Notes under the pieces: model-generated
The model's input: the letters and a program-made list of their open reading frames with translations, nothing else
Told to the model about the DNA's origin: nothing
Database searches by the model: none
Translations under genes and position numbers: made by a program
Source of the DNA: Pogona vitticeps
Taxonomy: Eukaryota > Chordata > Lepidosauria > Squamata > Agamidae
DNA length: 64,000 nt
Assembly: GCF_051106095.1 (NCBI RefSeq)
Contig: NC_135783.1
Span: 326,013,322-326,077,321 of the forward strand
Direction of reading: 5' to 3'
Shown here: piece by piece, positions 33,802 to 45,849 of the stretch
Position numbering within the stretch: the stretch's first letter is position 1
How the letters are laid out: every line of letters begins with the position of its first letter

Positions 33802-33995
33802 TTCCTTCCTTCCTTCCTTCCTTCCTTCCTTCCTTCCTTCCTTCCTTCCTTCCTTCCTTCCTTCCTTCCTTCCTTCCTTCCTTCCTTCCTTCCTTCCCTA
33901 CCTACCTACCTACCTACCTACCTACCTACCTACCTACCTACCTACCTACCTACCTACCTACCTACCTACCTACCTACCTACCTACCTACCTACCT
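33802..33995. repeat. Compound (TTCC)n(TACC)n microsatellite
   Basis: About 24 TTCC units (33802-33897) change abruptly to about 24 TACC units (33898-33995). The shared CC phase suggests a single substitution spread by expansion. Confidence 0.95.
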
Positions 33996-35694
33996 AACCT
34001 TCAAGATTTCAGTGTATAACAATATATTTTCCAGCCTTTCTCCTTAAAAAGAACCTAAGCAACTTATATCATTACAATAATAACAGAATATACAATATAA
34101 AATAATACATACACCCTGACCATAAGAACTGTTCAATACTGAAACAAAGTACATCATAAAGTACTAGACTATCCTTCACTGGACATTTAATCAGGATTTT
34201 CGGTACTGGTATGAGTGTGGACTAGATTACCCTGGGAGTACATTCCAACTCTACAGTCATACTGTTTCAGTGAAATCAAAATACATTATTTCCATTGTTG
34301 CAACACATGGACAGTGTTGTAAGAAGAACTGTTATTTTTACTAGCCAAGTAGGCAAGCTAGTACTTGGAGCTTATGGCTATTCAATAGGAGCACATGCTA
34401 TGGAATTTTTTTATTTAGGAGTAACAGAAAACTGATTGCTTTAAAAAATCCATTCAAAGATAGTGCAGGAGAAAAATCAAAGCTTGACTATATAAGATGC
34501 TACAAAAGACTTTAATGCATGTTGGTATTCTTGCATTTCATATGGAAAGTGCATATGTGTGCGTGGTTACCTTCCTCTAATAAGGGAAATGCCATTGCAG
34601 AGAGATCTGCAATTTAAAAAAAAAAAAAGGGGGGGGGAGAGATCAATAGAAGAGAAGATGGTGAAGTCTACCTAGTTGTTATCCTCATCACTTTCTTGTT
34701 ATGTTTTAATGGTATTTTTACATACATGAAAAATATGTTGGGTATACTCTGAAGGCTTGAAAAATAAGTCCATCTTCACCACACACCCCAAAATTTTTTT
34801 TTTAAAAAAAGTCAAACCATGTCTAGCGTCAGAGAGAAAACTACTCCAAATAACAAAGGCAATGGTATAAAATGTCCTGCTTTGAGAAGAAATGTGGAGA
34901 TGACTTTAGCTCTGTGTGATACCACTAGGAAGGCCCTTTGTGGTGACTTCAAGATCAAAATGGCTCTACAGTGAAAGTGATGATACCTCAGGTGATTCCT
35001 TTTGCATCTTCACATGCTGAAATCTAGCTTCAGTGTACTTTTTCTTGCTTAGAAACTACAGAAAGACTGCAGCCAGAAAGTGATTACATTTGCATGTAAC
35101 CTACTGTACTTATAAATGTGAAGACAAGCAAGCATACATCTGAAACAATTCCTGGCAATTATTTCAGAACTTTCTTTGATGTTCACCAAAACAGATGGGA
35201 ATCTGTTGGGATCTATCTTTAGACTTCATCTGAAAACCTGTACGGCTCTGTGGTCCAAAATAGGTTTGATTTCTCAGGCTGCAGCTCAGATCATGAGAAA
35301 TTGAAGGAAAACAGGACTGTACTCTTATAAAAAGAAATAAACCAGGTAGAAGAAGAAAATGAAGTGCTGGACAGATTATGAGACTTGAATGGTATCTGTA
35401 GTTCAGAACTGGGTGGAGGCATTTCAAGATTGAAAGATGCCCTCCTTTTTTCCTTGCTTGGACCCATGCCATTTACAAACTAGGTGGAAGAAGAGATAGT
35501 AAAGTTAGATAGCTTTTTTATCATTTTTTTTTTGTGATTTAGCATCAGCACAGAATTCAACTTCCCCTCACACACACAAAAATCCTCGTTTTTATCGTGT
35601 TGGCAGCCTAGTTTATGAAGTGGGAATTCCATATCATTGTTAAGCATTTGGAATTCCAAAGCTCTTGTTATCTATCTATCATTCATTCTTCATT
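33996..35694. other. Unique spacer with one CR1 scrap
   Basis: A CR1-like 3' scrap lies at about 34195-34262 (GGACTAGATTACCCTGGGAG, CATTCCAACTCTACAGTCAT). Otherwise only A/G runs near 34615-34640. Confidence 0.4.
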
Positions 35695-35825
35695 CATTTA
35701 CTGATTCATTCATTTTATTTATATCCTGACTTTCTCCCAATAATAGGATCCAGAGTGGCTTATAAAATATTTGAAATATAGTTGCAACTAAAATTAAAAA
35801 AACATTGAAATATTGAAAAAGAAAA
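35695..35825 (-). mobile_element. L2-type LINE 3' end, antisense
   Basis: ATTTATATCCTGACTTTCTCC, CAATAATAGGATCCAGAGTG and GCTTATAAAATATT match the antisense end of a reptile L2 subfamily. Short and diverged. Confidence 0.55.
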
Positions 35826-35845
35826 GCAATTAAAATTGGTTGGAA

Positions 35846-36070
35846 TCCTATTGGTGTTTGTATAGTTTCTGAAGCTTGCTGTGGCTTTCCACGGCTAATT
35901 GATGCTGTGCCAGAGCATATTTTGGTTGGGTAATTGGGTGCATGACCAGCATATGGCCAAGATATGCTCAGGCACCTCTACAATTAGCTGTATTTGCCTG
36001 CAGCAGAAACCTCTAATAGAAACCTTACACAAACTGCAACAGGATCCTGGCCACATTATTGTATTAAAAT
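35846..36070. repeat. Dispersed repeat with loosely complementary ends, copy A
   Basis: Starts GGAATCCTATTGGTGTTTGT and ends CACAAACTGCAACAGGATCC, which are roughly reverse complements. The interior CTAATTGATGCTGTGCCAGAGCATAT recurs in the copy at 45395-45585. I do not recognise the family. It could be a MITE or an old SINE. Confidence 0.45.
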
Positions 36071-37130
36071 AGCCACTGATTTAAAAAAAAATGTTAAAAG
36101 AGCATCAATTACCTCATGCCCACCCCTGGGTTGGGCATGAAAAGGTCGGGAGAAAGACCAGTGGAGAGAATTTAAAAATTGAATATATTTGGTGTGATCT
36201 TTTATATTTGAAGAATGGTTAGGATGTTAGTGTCACTGAATCTTCATAGAAATGGCTGGAAGAACAAGGACACAACTATGATGTGTAGAGGTAGTCTCCC
36301 TGGCAGGACAATACAGTGATAGAACTGAATTCTAGGAATACATTTTCTCATCGTGTCTGGCAGCAGACTAGGCTCTCAGACTCTTCCTTTGCAAACCTGG
36401 ATGACAAATATTTCCCAACTATTTTAGTTTAGTTTACTTAACGCAAACAAACAAAAAACAATATTAGGTTTATACTCCATCTCTTTACCAAGAAATGGCC
36501 CTCAAGGGGATTGGCAGTAGTGAAAAAAAATACAATTACAACAGAAAGCAGAATAAAAGCACATTATGAACCTGTCAATAAAAGGAAAGAACAAAATGTT
36601 TTTATGGCTTCACGAGTATTTGACAAGTGTTTAATGCTGAGCGTCAGTATTTGACAGCTCTAATGGTATTAGAGTAGCAGTCCATGTGTAATAATACTAG
36701 ACAGGTCGCAAACAGTAGCTGTTAAATTTTGAAGGTATCTGACATACAGTAGGCAAGATTTGACAGTATTTTGCAGCTGTCATGCAAAGAAAAACTGTAT
36801 TTGACAGTTTCATGTATGTAATGGTGAATGTTTAACAATATTTGATGACTGGCATGTGGGGCAAGTCAGAAGGAACATCAAAGCACTCTGTACTGGCAGT
36901 ATCTATTAACTTGCCTTGGATATAATTAGCAAAATGCCATATTAGCCAAATTCTAATCAAACTAAGCAGGCAAATTTTGAATCCTGGTGCCACTTTAAAA
37001 TTTCTGATTGTAAATTGTGAATTGTGAAGGTAATGCTTGGCTTCAAAACCCGTCTTGAGTAATTTGAAAATCTGATATTCTTTTCCCAATATTTGGGTGG
37101 GGGTGGGAAACGGTTTCAGTGATCATTTTT
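36071..37130. other. Unique spacer
   Basis: Around 36440-36560 is a very diverged L2-like end. Between 36600 and 36850 the words TATTTGACAG and TTTGACAGTA recur several times without a regular period. Nothing else seen. Confidence 0.35.
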
Positions 37131-37242
37131 ATCCATCCATCCATCCATCCATCCATCCATCCATCCATCCATCCATCCATCCATCCATCCATCCATCCAT
37201 CCATCCATCCATCCATCCATCCATCCATCCATCCATCCATCC
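37131..37242. repeat. (ATCC)n microsatellite, about 28 units
   Basis: Pure ATCC tetramers. Confidence 0.95.
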
Positions 37243-38044
37243 CTGGAGCAGCTTCTGATGTATGTAAAATAGCTACAAATACAGTAAAACAAACAAAAGT
37301 GTTATTGAATACAGAAGGCATTAAATAAGGAGTAGCGGGATGACACTGAAGACGTCCTTCAGTTAAACCAAGAGCAACTATTATAGCAAAGGGTTAATTT
37401 CTGTAACTTTATGACATGAGCAAAGCAATTACAAAGAGGGCAGGTCTAACTTGCTCTTCCTATGCATGCATTTGGCCCAGAAAGACTGTGAATGTCTGAA
37501 TGGGGCAACAGGTGGCATTAGAATTTAAGAAGAATTCAACTGGATTATTATCCCCAGTAGTATTCTTTTCAGAGGACCTAAGCAGATGCTGGATTCAGTT
37601 GAAGATGAACTGAAAACCAGTGGAAGAACAGCAGAAAATTAAGATAGTCAGAGGGGAAAATATGATTGAAGTAAGTGCTGAGGGAAATTAAAGAAGAAAA
37701 AACTAAACCAGAATTCAAGTTGAAATATTAAGACAAAACAGCGAAGAATTATATAATTTTAATGCTGATGAGGAAAACAGAATTCTTATAGATTTTCCAC
37801 ACCTTTGTTAAATCATCATGCTGGTGTTGGTATCTTTGACAGTGCAGCTCTCCTATGACAGAAAAGAAGGGAAGGAAATCTCAGGCCTGTCTCAGATAAA
37901 AAAAAATTAAAATGCACGTAGTACATTTTATAGTGACAAAAAATAAAATCAAACAGTCTGGTGCATCAAATGGATTTCAGCTCTAAACTGATCTTATTCC
38001 TGTAGCTCAAGCCAGATTTAGGCTGAATATCAGGGGGAAATGTC
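37243..38044. other. Unique spacer
   Basis: Nothing recognised. Confidence 0.4.
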
Positions 38045-38228
38045 TTAACTGTTAAAGCAGTAGACAATGGAATGAATTACCTCAGGAGGTGGTGAGTGCT
38101 CCAACACTGGAGGCATTGAAGAGAAATTTGGACAAATACCCGGCAGATATCCTTTGATTTGTGTTCCTGCACTGTGCAAGGGGCTCTGTGGCCTTATAGG
38201 CCCTTTCCAACTTCATGATTCTGATTTA
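38045..38228 (+). mobile_element. CR1 LINE 3' UTR
   Basis: AATGGAATGAATTACCTCAG, GAGGTGGTGAGTGCTCCAAC and CTTATAGGCCCTTTCCAACT are the sense-strand wording of a CR1 3' end. It is the same subfamily as the CR1 at 21.0-27.9 kb, to judge by the shared end. Confidence 0.75.
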
Positions 38229-40422
38229 AGAGTCAAGCAATATGCTATTCATAAAGTTTCATTTACATAAATGAAACAGAAACAGGACAGAAACAGAATC
38301 CTGCCTTTCAGCCCAGGAGACCAAGAATTAAAAGGAAAAAAAAATAACACTGGAATAGTAGTGTCATATATTAAAGGCCACTATTATAGCCATGTCAAGA
38401 GCAGAAGTAAGAGAAGTTAAAACTCTGTGTATATCCAGTCATGGACTGAAACACAACACCGTGAGGAGCTCCAGTAGTAATAGAAGCTAACAGGCAAACA
38501 GACAGTTCAGTTCAAGCAGAGTCTTTTTAAAGGACTCTTCTGATCTGTACAATAACCTTACAGGGCAATAAAATGCATTAAATATGATTGCTGTATGCCA
38601 CATTTCCACCACCCACCATTATATCTCAAGGAGTGACTCAAGCAATAACGCCCCCTCCTCTTCCCCTTTACAGTAATTATAGAAGCTCCTTTCCCACCTC
38701 GGCTCAAATTGCAATAAATTTAACTCAGTATTACATGAAAATGACATATTTTTTCTTAATGGAAAGAAACAGATCTATTCCCTTTATGCTCCCATTCAGT
38801 CAAATCAGCCTTGATTACCATAAACCTACAGATGGATTGAATGGCAGAATCTCTTTCCTGCGAATTCATTTCATTGTTAATCAGGCAGAGCTTGGTTTCA
38901 TTCAGTGAAAAAGAAACTCTTAAAAGATACCCATGTCATTTCTGTTGCCCGGCGTGTAGTCCACTGAGAAGCCCTCTTGCGCAAATCATACTGAAATTGA
39001 CCTTTTCCACAAGGATAAAGAACCACATGATTATTCTTCCTGCCTGATTAAGGGGTGATATGTTTGTGTGTCTGTGTTTAGTACCCTTTTTTGCACGAGT
39101 TAAGCAAAACAGTCCAAAACAACACAGCAACACAAACTGCACAAAGTGATGAGGGCTTCTGCTTCGAGGCATAGACTTTCAGAGGTCACGTATATAATTT
39201 TGGGGGGGGGAGTCCATTCGACCAGTCATTCTGTACATACTGTGCAGGAGGGTCTGAAGGGGTCAGAAAGGACACTAGTTTTACACAGAGATTATTGGTG
39301 CAAATTATTGATACTTTGACCAGAAAAACCTCTTGCCTGGAATGATGAGTCTCAAGCAGGTTGTGAATTCCTGGTCAAATTGTTGTGTTGAGACAACCAA
39401 ACCCAAGGGGTTTAGTGACTGGTGTGTTTTTTTTCTTCCTAGGTAAGTACTTTTTTCTATTATTGTTCCATATAGCCATATCCACTTTGTCTTAAAATAA
39501 AGACATTTATTCTTAAAATCCACTGTCCAAAGTCATGCAGTAGCTCTTCCCCATCACAGGAGATAAATAGTCCTAAGGAGAGGAGAATATTTAGCACATC
39601 TTGAGTCATTTATTGCTCCTTCTCAGTGTCACACAATGCTCTTATATCTGGATGGACTCTTTCTTGCTTATTTAATTACAAATAGAAAAAGGCCAGAGCT
39701 GTTTCTGACATTTGACACAGTGGGGAAACTGCCTCACACTACAGAAGCTGGGCAGGGTGTTCCACATGGTGTTTTCCTATTTCCTACATTGAAGTAAAAT
39801 TCTGCTGCCAGTCTGGTTTGCTCCTGAGGTGAGAGAAATATACTTTTTCCTCAGACAGCCAAATATTTGTGGCCAATTCTGAAAGAAATGGCAAATAAAA
39901 TGTCTTCAGAATGCCAGACTTCACTGAGGCCAAAACGTGGATCACTTTGATTTGACTACCACCATTCAACAACAACGTGTATAGGCAATTTTAAAGGAAA
40001 TTTATGTCACTGGTAGAAAAGCTGATAGCATACACTGGGAGAGAAGACATCCTTCCCTGTGTGGGAAACTTCCAAATTGGGCATTGCAAAATGCCAGGTA
40101 TGTTTGAAGCAAAATATCTGTTGTAGATAACAACCTGTGACCAAATGCGTGGAAGAAACAGAGCCAAATTCCACCCCATCCATTAGGTGATAAGAGTGGC
40201 ATTGTCTGGAAGTATCTGTTACTTATTAAATATGCTTTGTCAGACTAGCAATTTAGAAAAGGAGACAGAATAAACATTTCTCTGTCTCTTGACTCCAAAG
40301 GTTGCTATGATAATATATTGAAACACAGGGAAAAGCTGAATGAACCATATTCCATGCTTTTGTTATACTGTGGGTATAAGTTTTTTTAAAGCAATCTTGG
40401 CAAAAGCCACATGTGGGAAACT
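38229..40422. other. Unique spacer
   Basis: Repeat-poor. About 38580-39010 is free of recognisable repeats. No supported coding frame. A G run lies at 39203-39210. Confidence 0.4.
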
Positions 40423-40454
<32 letters not shown>

Positions 40455-40563
40455 GGTCCAAGGGTCCCTTCCAGCTCTGCAGTTCAAATGCTGTTGCTAT
40501 TACTATTACTATTACTATTACTATTACTATTACTATTACTATTACTACTACTACTACTACTAC

Positions 40564-40643
<80 letters not shown>
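40423..40643 (+). repeat. SINE tail embedded in trinucleotide microsatellites
   Basis: (GTT)n and (GGT)n (40423-40457) precede GGGTCCCTTCCAGCTCTGCAG, the same SINE 3' end as at 21.0 kb. It is followed by (TATTAC)n, (TAC)n and (TAT)n up to 40643. The long tail probably grew from the SINE's short trinucleotide tail. Confidence 0.75.
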
Positions 40644-41392
40644 GCAAGAGGACTCTGAAAGCAGTACTCCAAAAAAGAATGTTTCAAGCTCTAGGCAGAC
40701 ATTTCCTAAATTAGTCAGGCACTAAGAGCTATCATTGTGTATTGTAAGGTATGTGGAACAGCCAGACTATACAGTATATCCATTTTGTAGCCCATTCTCA
40801 AAAAATCAGACTAATGACTGACAAGGAGTCAGATAGGTTGAATATAAGGGCAGATTTTTTCCTTAGATACATTGATACACAGTTGCAGATACAGAATTTA
40901 GATGGACACACAACACAGGCAGAAAATTACCTCGCTGAGCTCATTGCTTGGGGAGGTAGCTGGAATAAGATTGCTACACAGTGGGATCCTTCAGATGGAT
41001 GGGCTGAGTTTGTTTCAGCCTTCTACTAGACTTCTCCAACTAGCCCATATGTTTTTGTCTCATCCCAATGATTTGTTTCTGCAGTTGAGGTTGTACAAAG
41101 AAAAATGGATGGGGGGAAGTTGGTCAGCATATCTGGGAGGGGCTTTTATAGGAAAAAAGGGACAAGGATATTTATATTGGGCTTGCCTGCCATCTCTTAG
41201 CAGTTTTTAGACCGCCCTCCCCCCCAAAAATATATCTAAGCATTTTGTCACTGACCTACATTCCTTATGGCCTTTGGACCATTTCTCAAGCACTCTAGTA
41301 TTTATAGCAAGGCATGGCAAAGTGTGTTATTTAGTGAATAAAGTGCTTAATCTCTGGGCTGTTCACAACTTAATTAAGCTGGCTACACATTG
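40644..41392. other. Unique spacer
   Basis: Nothing recognised. Confidence 0.4.
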
Positions 41393-41562
41393 GCCCCCCT
41401 CCCCAGCGAGCTAGGTACTCAGTTTACTGATCTCAGAAGGAAAGAAGGTTGAGTCAGCCTCAACCCAGCTACCTGAGACCAGGATCAAATTCAGGTTGAT
41501 CAGAGTTTGATCCTGAGCTCAGAGTCTTCACTGCAATAACCACTGTGCCACGAGGCTCCCTT
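41393..41562 (-). mobile_element. Sauria-type tRNA SINE
   Basis: The minus strand reads GAGCCTCGTGGCACAGTGGTT (tRNA-like A box), GGATCAAACTCTGATCAACC near the B box, then GAGGCTGACTCAACCTTCTT and AGTAAACTGAGTACC. This is the same body as the Sauria SINE at 58.1 kb. It is 3'-truncated. Its presence argues for a squamate host. Confidence 0.8.
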
Positions 41563-41694
41563 TTGGGGTTGTTGAGGTAACACACAGATTAACATGACTA
41601 AGCTTTAGCTAATGGAGGCACATCTAGAACTGGGGAGAAAAGATCCTCCAGAGTCACAGACTTTTTGACTCCCCAATATTGCTTGCTTACTTGG

Positions 41695-42260
41695 TGTGGC
41701 GATCACCCTACTTTGGCTCATGTAGAAGGTTGTTTGCATACACCAATGGGAGTCATTGGGATGCAGAGCCAGAGAAACCAGAAGGGAGGGTGAGTCTGAG
41801 TTTAGTTAGTTCAGTCAGTGAGAGTCAGAGATGAGAGTCTAAAGGAGAAGCTAGTCTGTGGTAGTTAGAGAGTGTGGCAGAGTTAGGAGTTAAGAGTATG
41901 GAACTTACACAGAGCTAAGAGAGTTAAGAGTGAAACTAGTTATTAATAATCTATTGAATACATTAAAGTCTGTGAAGAACCTGTTTAAGCAAACAGTAAT
42001 CAATAAACCTGTGTTGTTCAACTTTATAGTGTGCTGGGACCTCAAACTTTCTAATTAAAGAGTGTTGACAGAGGTCAACTGGTGGCAGCAGAAAGGAGAG
42101 AACATGTTGTGGGCCTCATGCTAGTGAAACAACCTTGGGACATGTAGGAGCGCATCACAATTGGTGTCAGCTGATGGGATACATAGTGCGAGCCCTTTGT
42201 TTGGTGAAACAAACAGGGGCCACGTGATAAACATCACACTTGGTGGCAGAGAAGTTGGAG
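41695..42260 (+). mobile_element. LTR plus leader of a Gypsy-like or related LTR element (fossil)
   Basis: About 376 bp from TGTGGCGATCACCC to TGTTGACA looks like an LTR, with AATAAA near 42002. It is followed by a leader holding TGGTGGCAGCAG (42080), close to the tRNA-Leu primer-site pattern TGGTGGCAGCGG. Two more such motifs follow, TTGGTGTCAGCTGATGGGAT near 42160 and TTGGTGGCAGAGA near 42239. No coding part is seen, so it is a broken remnant of undetermined age. The LTR end is uncertain. Confidence 0.45.
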
Positions 42261-45200
42261 AGGAGGCTTCCTTACTGTTGGCTCTGCACGCAAAGCAGAA
42301 ACCCTGGAAAATCTGGGCACAATCTGATGCAAGCAGGAGATCACCTCTTAGGATTTTCCATCACCATGGGGATAAAGGGACAATGGAGAGGGGTCAGGGC
42401 TCAACCCTTCCTTTTAACCATGTTGTTAAAATTGGGGGTAACAACTGAAAAGGCCTTCTCTGTCTTTGAACTCCTATCTATAAAATATCCATCCATCCAT
42501 TCAAATGTGAACAGTAGCAACTAGCAAGCAATCTAACTTACAGTTGTTTTGGAATGATGAACCAAAAGTTAAAGCCCTTCGGACATCATGTCTGCACTAC
42601 AATCCACTCATCATTTCTTCCAGAGAGGTCTCATTAGGGTGGTAGTGAAGGGAAGGAATTGGAGCAACAGTAAATTAGAAAAGCTATTCTCCATGGGAAC
42701 CCTGGCACATTTGAAGGGGGGCACAGATTAATTTGTGTTGTATCCTTGTTTGTATACAGCCCAAGGCTTTCCTTGTTTGACAGTGGTCCCTGTAACCTGA
42801 GAAGAGCTCCTAAAAGTGCCTTGGTAAAAAAAAAGAGAGAGAAAAGAGAAAAAGGTTAGAATGGCTGGATTAGAGACTCCCCCCCCACCTTTACAAGATC
42901 TTTCACATTAAAAGAAATAAATATTGGCTGCACACTAAGAATTCAAACTCCTTGTATTCCTCTCAGCATATGAATAACTGCAGTGTATTGAATATGATAA
43001 GCAGACAGGTGTGTTTATGGAGAACTTTAGGCATCCTAAAGCAATTAGTGCAAAAATGTTTGTCTACACTAAACATGTTTCCTCTCCTATCTGTAGTCCA
43101 AAAGCTGCAGACCCTAACTCGGGGACCGGAATTTGAATTTTCTGAATTACAGCTTCTCCAATCCCCACACCGGCCCTAGGATCAACCAATCCTTCCCTTT
43201 GCCTTCCTCTCCCCTGTGAATGTTGAAAAGTTTGGTGAATTCTGATTTTTTTTAATGAACTGAATCAAAACATTTACCCATCCAAAGTTCTGCTCTGCTT
43301 ATAAATTTTCATCAACATGAGAGTCTAATAAGATGCTAAGCAGCAAGGGAAATTTGTATTCAAAACTTCAAAAGCATAATAGGTTAAAAAAAAACAAAAT
43401 AAAAATAAAATAGCAAATAAAAAAGACAAAAAAATATGGTCACACCTTAAATACTGTTATATTTTAATGTAAGTCTTTATGGACAAGTTCTCTTCCTCTT
43501 CTACAATGACACCTGAAAAAACATAGTTCTTAAAAGTAAGCCGTATTGTGTTCACTCTGTCTTACCTACAAGTCAGTGATTATAGGACATTTACAGATTT
43601 AACTATCCCACTAGTTTTATTGTTAGTATCGCTTCCCACTAGATATCTCTATGATGCCAGCTTCTGTGGATAAGGTTTAAAGTTTATGTTTGAAGTAAAG
43701 ATGAAACAAGTGATCTTCAGGTTTGTAGGCAATTTCGTTTTTGCCAAGGATTATACTGATTTAAGGGATTTATTTTTGCTACTGATACTCCAACTTTTTG
43801 AGAAGCTGGGTTTTCTTGGATGTTTTGCCACGAATGAAGTCGTTCCAGGACTTTGCCTTTAAGGATCAGCTTGTCCAGTCTTTCTGTTGCTGACATATAG
43901 AAGCCAACCCTGAAATGTGTGGGTCAGGGGACTAAAATGAACTTCTCATGGCTGGGGCTTCTTGCTCAGGATAGCTTGGTCAATGATATCAGGCAGAGGC
44001 AAACACAAAGACAGGACTGAGTTCAGGCACACCACTGTTTGAAATGAACTTCCAAAGCAAAGCTATGTCTCCTGTACTACTTGGCATAGAACGGAAAAAG
44101 AATTACTGTAGCCCTGCACTGCAGCTGAGCTGTGCTTATCCCCTTAATTAATTATATGCCATCATGATTCTTTCGGGAAGCTCTCGATGATTTTTAAGAC
44201 ACAGATTAGTGGCTCTTCAATGTTCCAGAAAATATTACCGTTTGAAACACTAGAGACGATTTGAGCTCCTCAGCAGTTTAGCCATTGAATTGTACTTACA
44301 TAAGGCTGAACTTTCTAGATTAGGAACTAAATGGGCTGCCGAGAATGTTAGCAAGCCCAATAGTTAAAACTGCTAGAACTAGAGCTGGTATGGGTTAGGC
44401 CTCATGACTTGTCATCCCCTTTGTTCTTGTCTTTTTGGCTGTTATCCTTTGCGAGTGAAAGAAGAGCAACCTGCATGAGTTAATATTCACCAATGATCAT
44501 TATTACTTTAAATGTTCCTTGTATAACCTGCAGGCTCTGCTTAATTTAACACAGTCTTCCAGAAGCATGAAATTGCCATGGTCTCTGAAATGCTAGGCTT
44601 GTCTTAGTCACTGAGAAAGAAAACAAAATCTTATGTGAGGCAAATGAAAATGAATTTTGAAATAAGAGCTATCTGACGTGCCCTATTCTGTAATATTACT
44701 TTGTCAAAGACATAACAGTATTTACACTTCAGATTCAGTGGTGTCACTAGGGCTGGGCTGCTCAGTGCATGTTTAGAGTCCTGTAGCAGGGAAGGCCCAC
44801 AAGTCCAGTTGTCACAATAGCCCCGTTCATTCTCACCCCCACCCCTAAAATCCAGAACCTTCCACACAGTTTCAAGGGAGAGGTTAGCCTTGAGTGCCTT
44901 TGAGTCTGAAGGGAAGAGGTCCCTGCTTATCTGTAGGCTCTAAACAAGACCATAGGAAATCTGGGCATGTACTTGTGTGGGTAGAGCTAGCAAAGATGGA
45001 AGAAGGTGGAGTTAGCAAAGCAATTTCCTGAGAATCCACCTGTCATCCTGAGACATGGCAACCACAGCACCAAGTGGGGGAAAGGCAGAGAAACAGAATA
45101 CAGAAAACCCAGGAAGGTTCCTGTATAACTTTCCAATTATGCCAAGAAACAGATAATGCATCCAATAGACCAGCAGTGTGAGTCAGTGCAAGGTATTTCC

Positions 45201-45295
45201 TTATATCATTCTTTAGAGCCCTAAGTATTGATATAATAACATAATAAGGACCTCAGTGCATCAGACTGAAGTCCTATCTAGTCCATTCCTATCAC
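42261..45295. other. Unique spacer
   Basis: No recognisable repeats except A-rich tracts near 42827-42850 and 43385-43435. About 44130-44560 is repeat-free and non-coding. No supported gene. Confidence 0.4.
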
Positions 45296-45372
45296 ATTCA
45301 GCATGGTCTAGTAGACGTGGTCTAGAGGGACGGGGTAAAAATCCAATAAATAAATAAATAAAAATAAAATAA
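45296..45372 (+). mobile_element. L2-type LINE extreme 3' end
   Basis: AGTAGACGTGGTCTAGAGGG, then AAAAATCCAATAAATAAATA, matches (in reverse complement) the L2 end at 17.8 kb. An AAAT tail follows. Confidence 0.5.
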
Positions 45373-45394
45373 AACATGAAGGCAATGTATGTAA

Positions 45395-45585
45395 TGTTGC
45401 TGGTGTTTGCATAGTGTTTGTGCAATTTACTGTGACAAATTGCAACTAATTGATGTGGTGCCATAGCATATCTCTGCTTCACAACCAAGTACTTAAGGTA
45501 CACTCATCAGTTATCTTCAATTAGCCACACTACATTATGCAAGCTTTACATAGGTGCCAATAAGATTCTAGCCAATATGAATGAC
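45395..45585. repeat. Dispersed repeat with loosely complementary ends, copy B
   Basis: Shares GTGTTTGCATAGTGTTTG and CTAATTGATGTGGTGCCATAGCATAT with copy A at 35.85-36.07 kb, and ends CCAATAAGATTCTAGCC, roughly complementary to the start of copy A. Confidence 0.45.
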
Positions 45586-45680
45586 CGTTGGTAGATCCTT
45601 TAAATGCAAACTAAAATGTTTTTCTTCCTTGTGTGCACTGGCCAAATTCAAGAGGTACAGCTGTGACCAGCAATGAGATA

Positions 45681-45847
45681 CCGTATTTTTCGCACCATAA
45701 GACGCACTTTTCCCCCACAAAACAGGGGGGTGGAAAGTCTGTGTGTCTTATGGAGCGAAGAAAAAAAGATTATATTTTCCTGTTTTCTTCTCCTAAAAAA
45801 TTGGTGCGTCTTATGAAAAGGTGCGTCTTATGGAGCAAAAAATACGG
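45681..45847. mobile_element. TA-flanked palindromic MITE
   Basis: Starts CCGTATTTTTCGCACCATAA and ends with the near reverse complement (TCTTATGGAGCAAAAAATACGG); terminal repeats of about 28 bp. TA dinucleotides sit on both sides (45679-45680, 45848-45849). The repeated GTGCGTCTTATG words make internal sub-repeats. It is non-coding. TA flanks fit a Tc1/mariner-type target, but the family is not identified. Confidence 0.75.
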
Positions 45848-45849
45848 TA

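Noticed and set aside
37131-37242. CRISPR array
   Set aside because: Four-base unit repeats without spacers; a microsatellite. No other array with regular spacers exists in the window.
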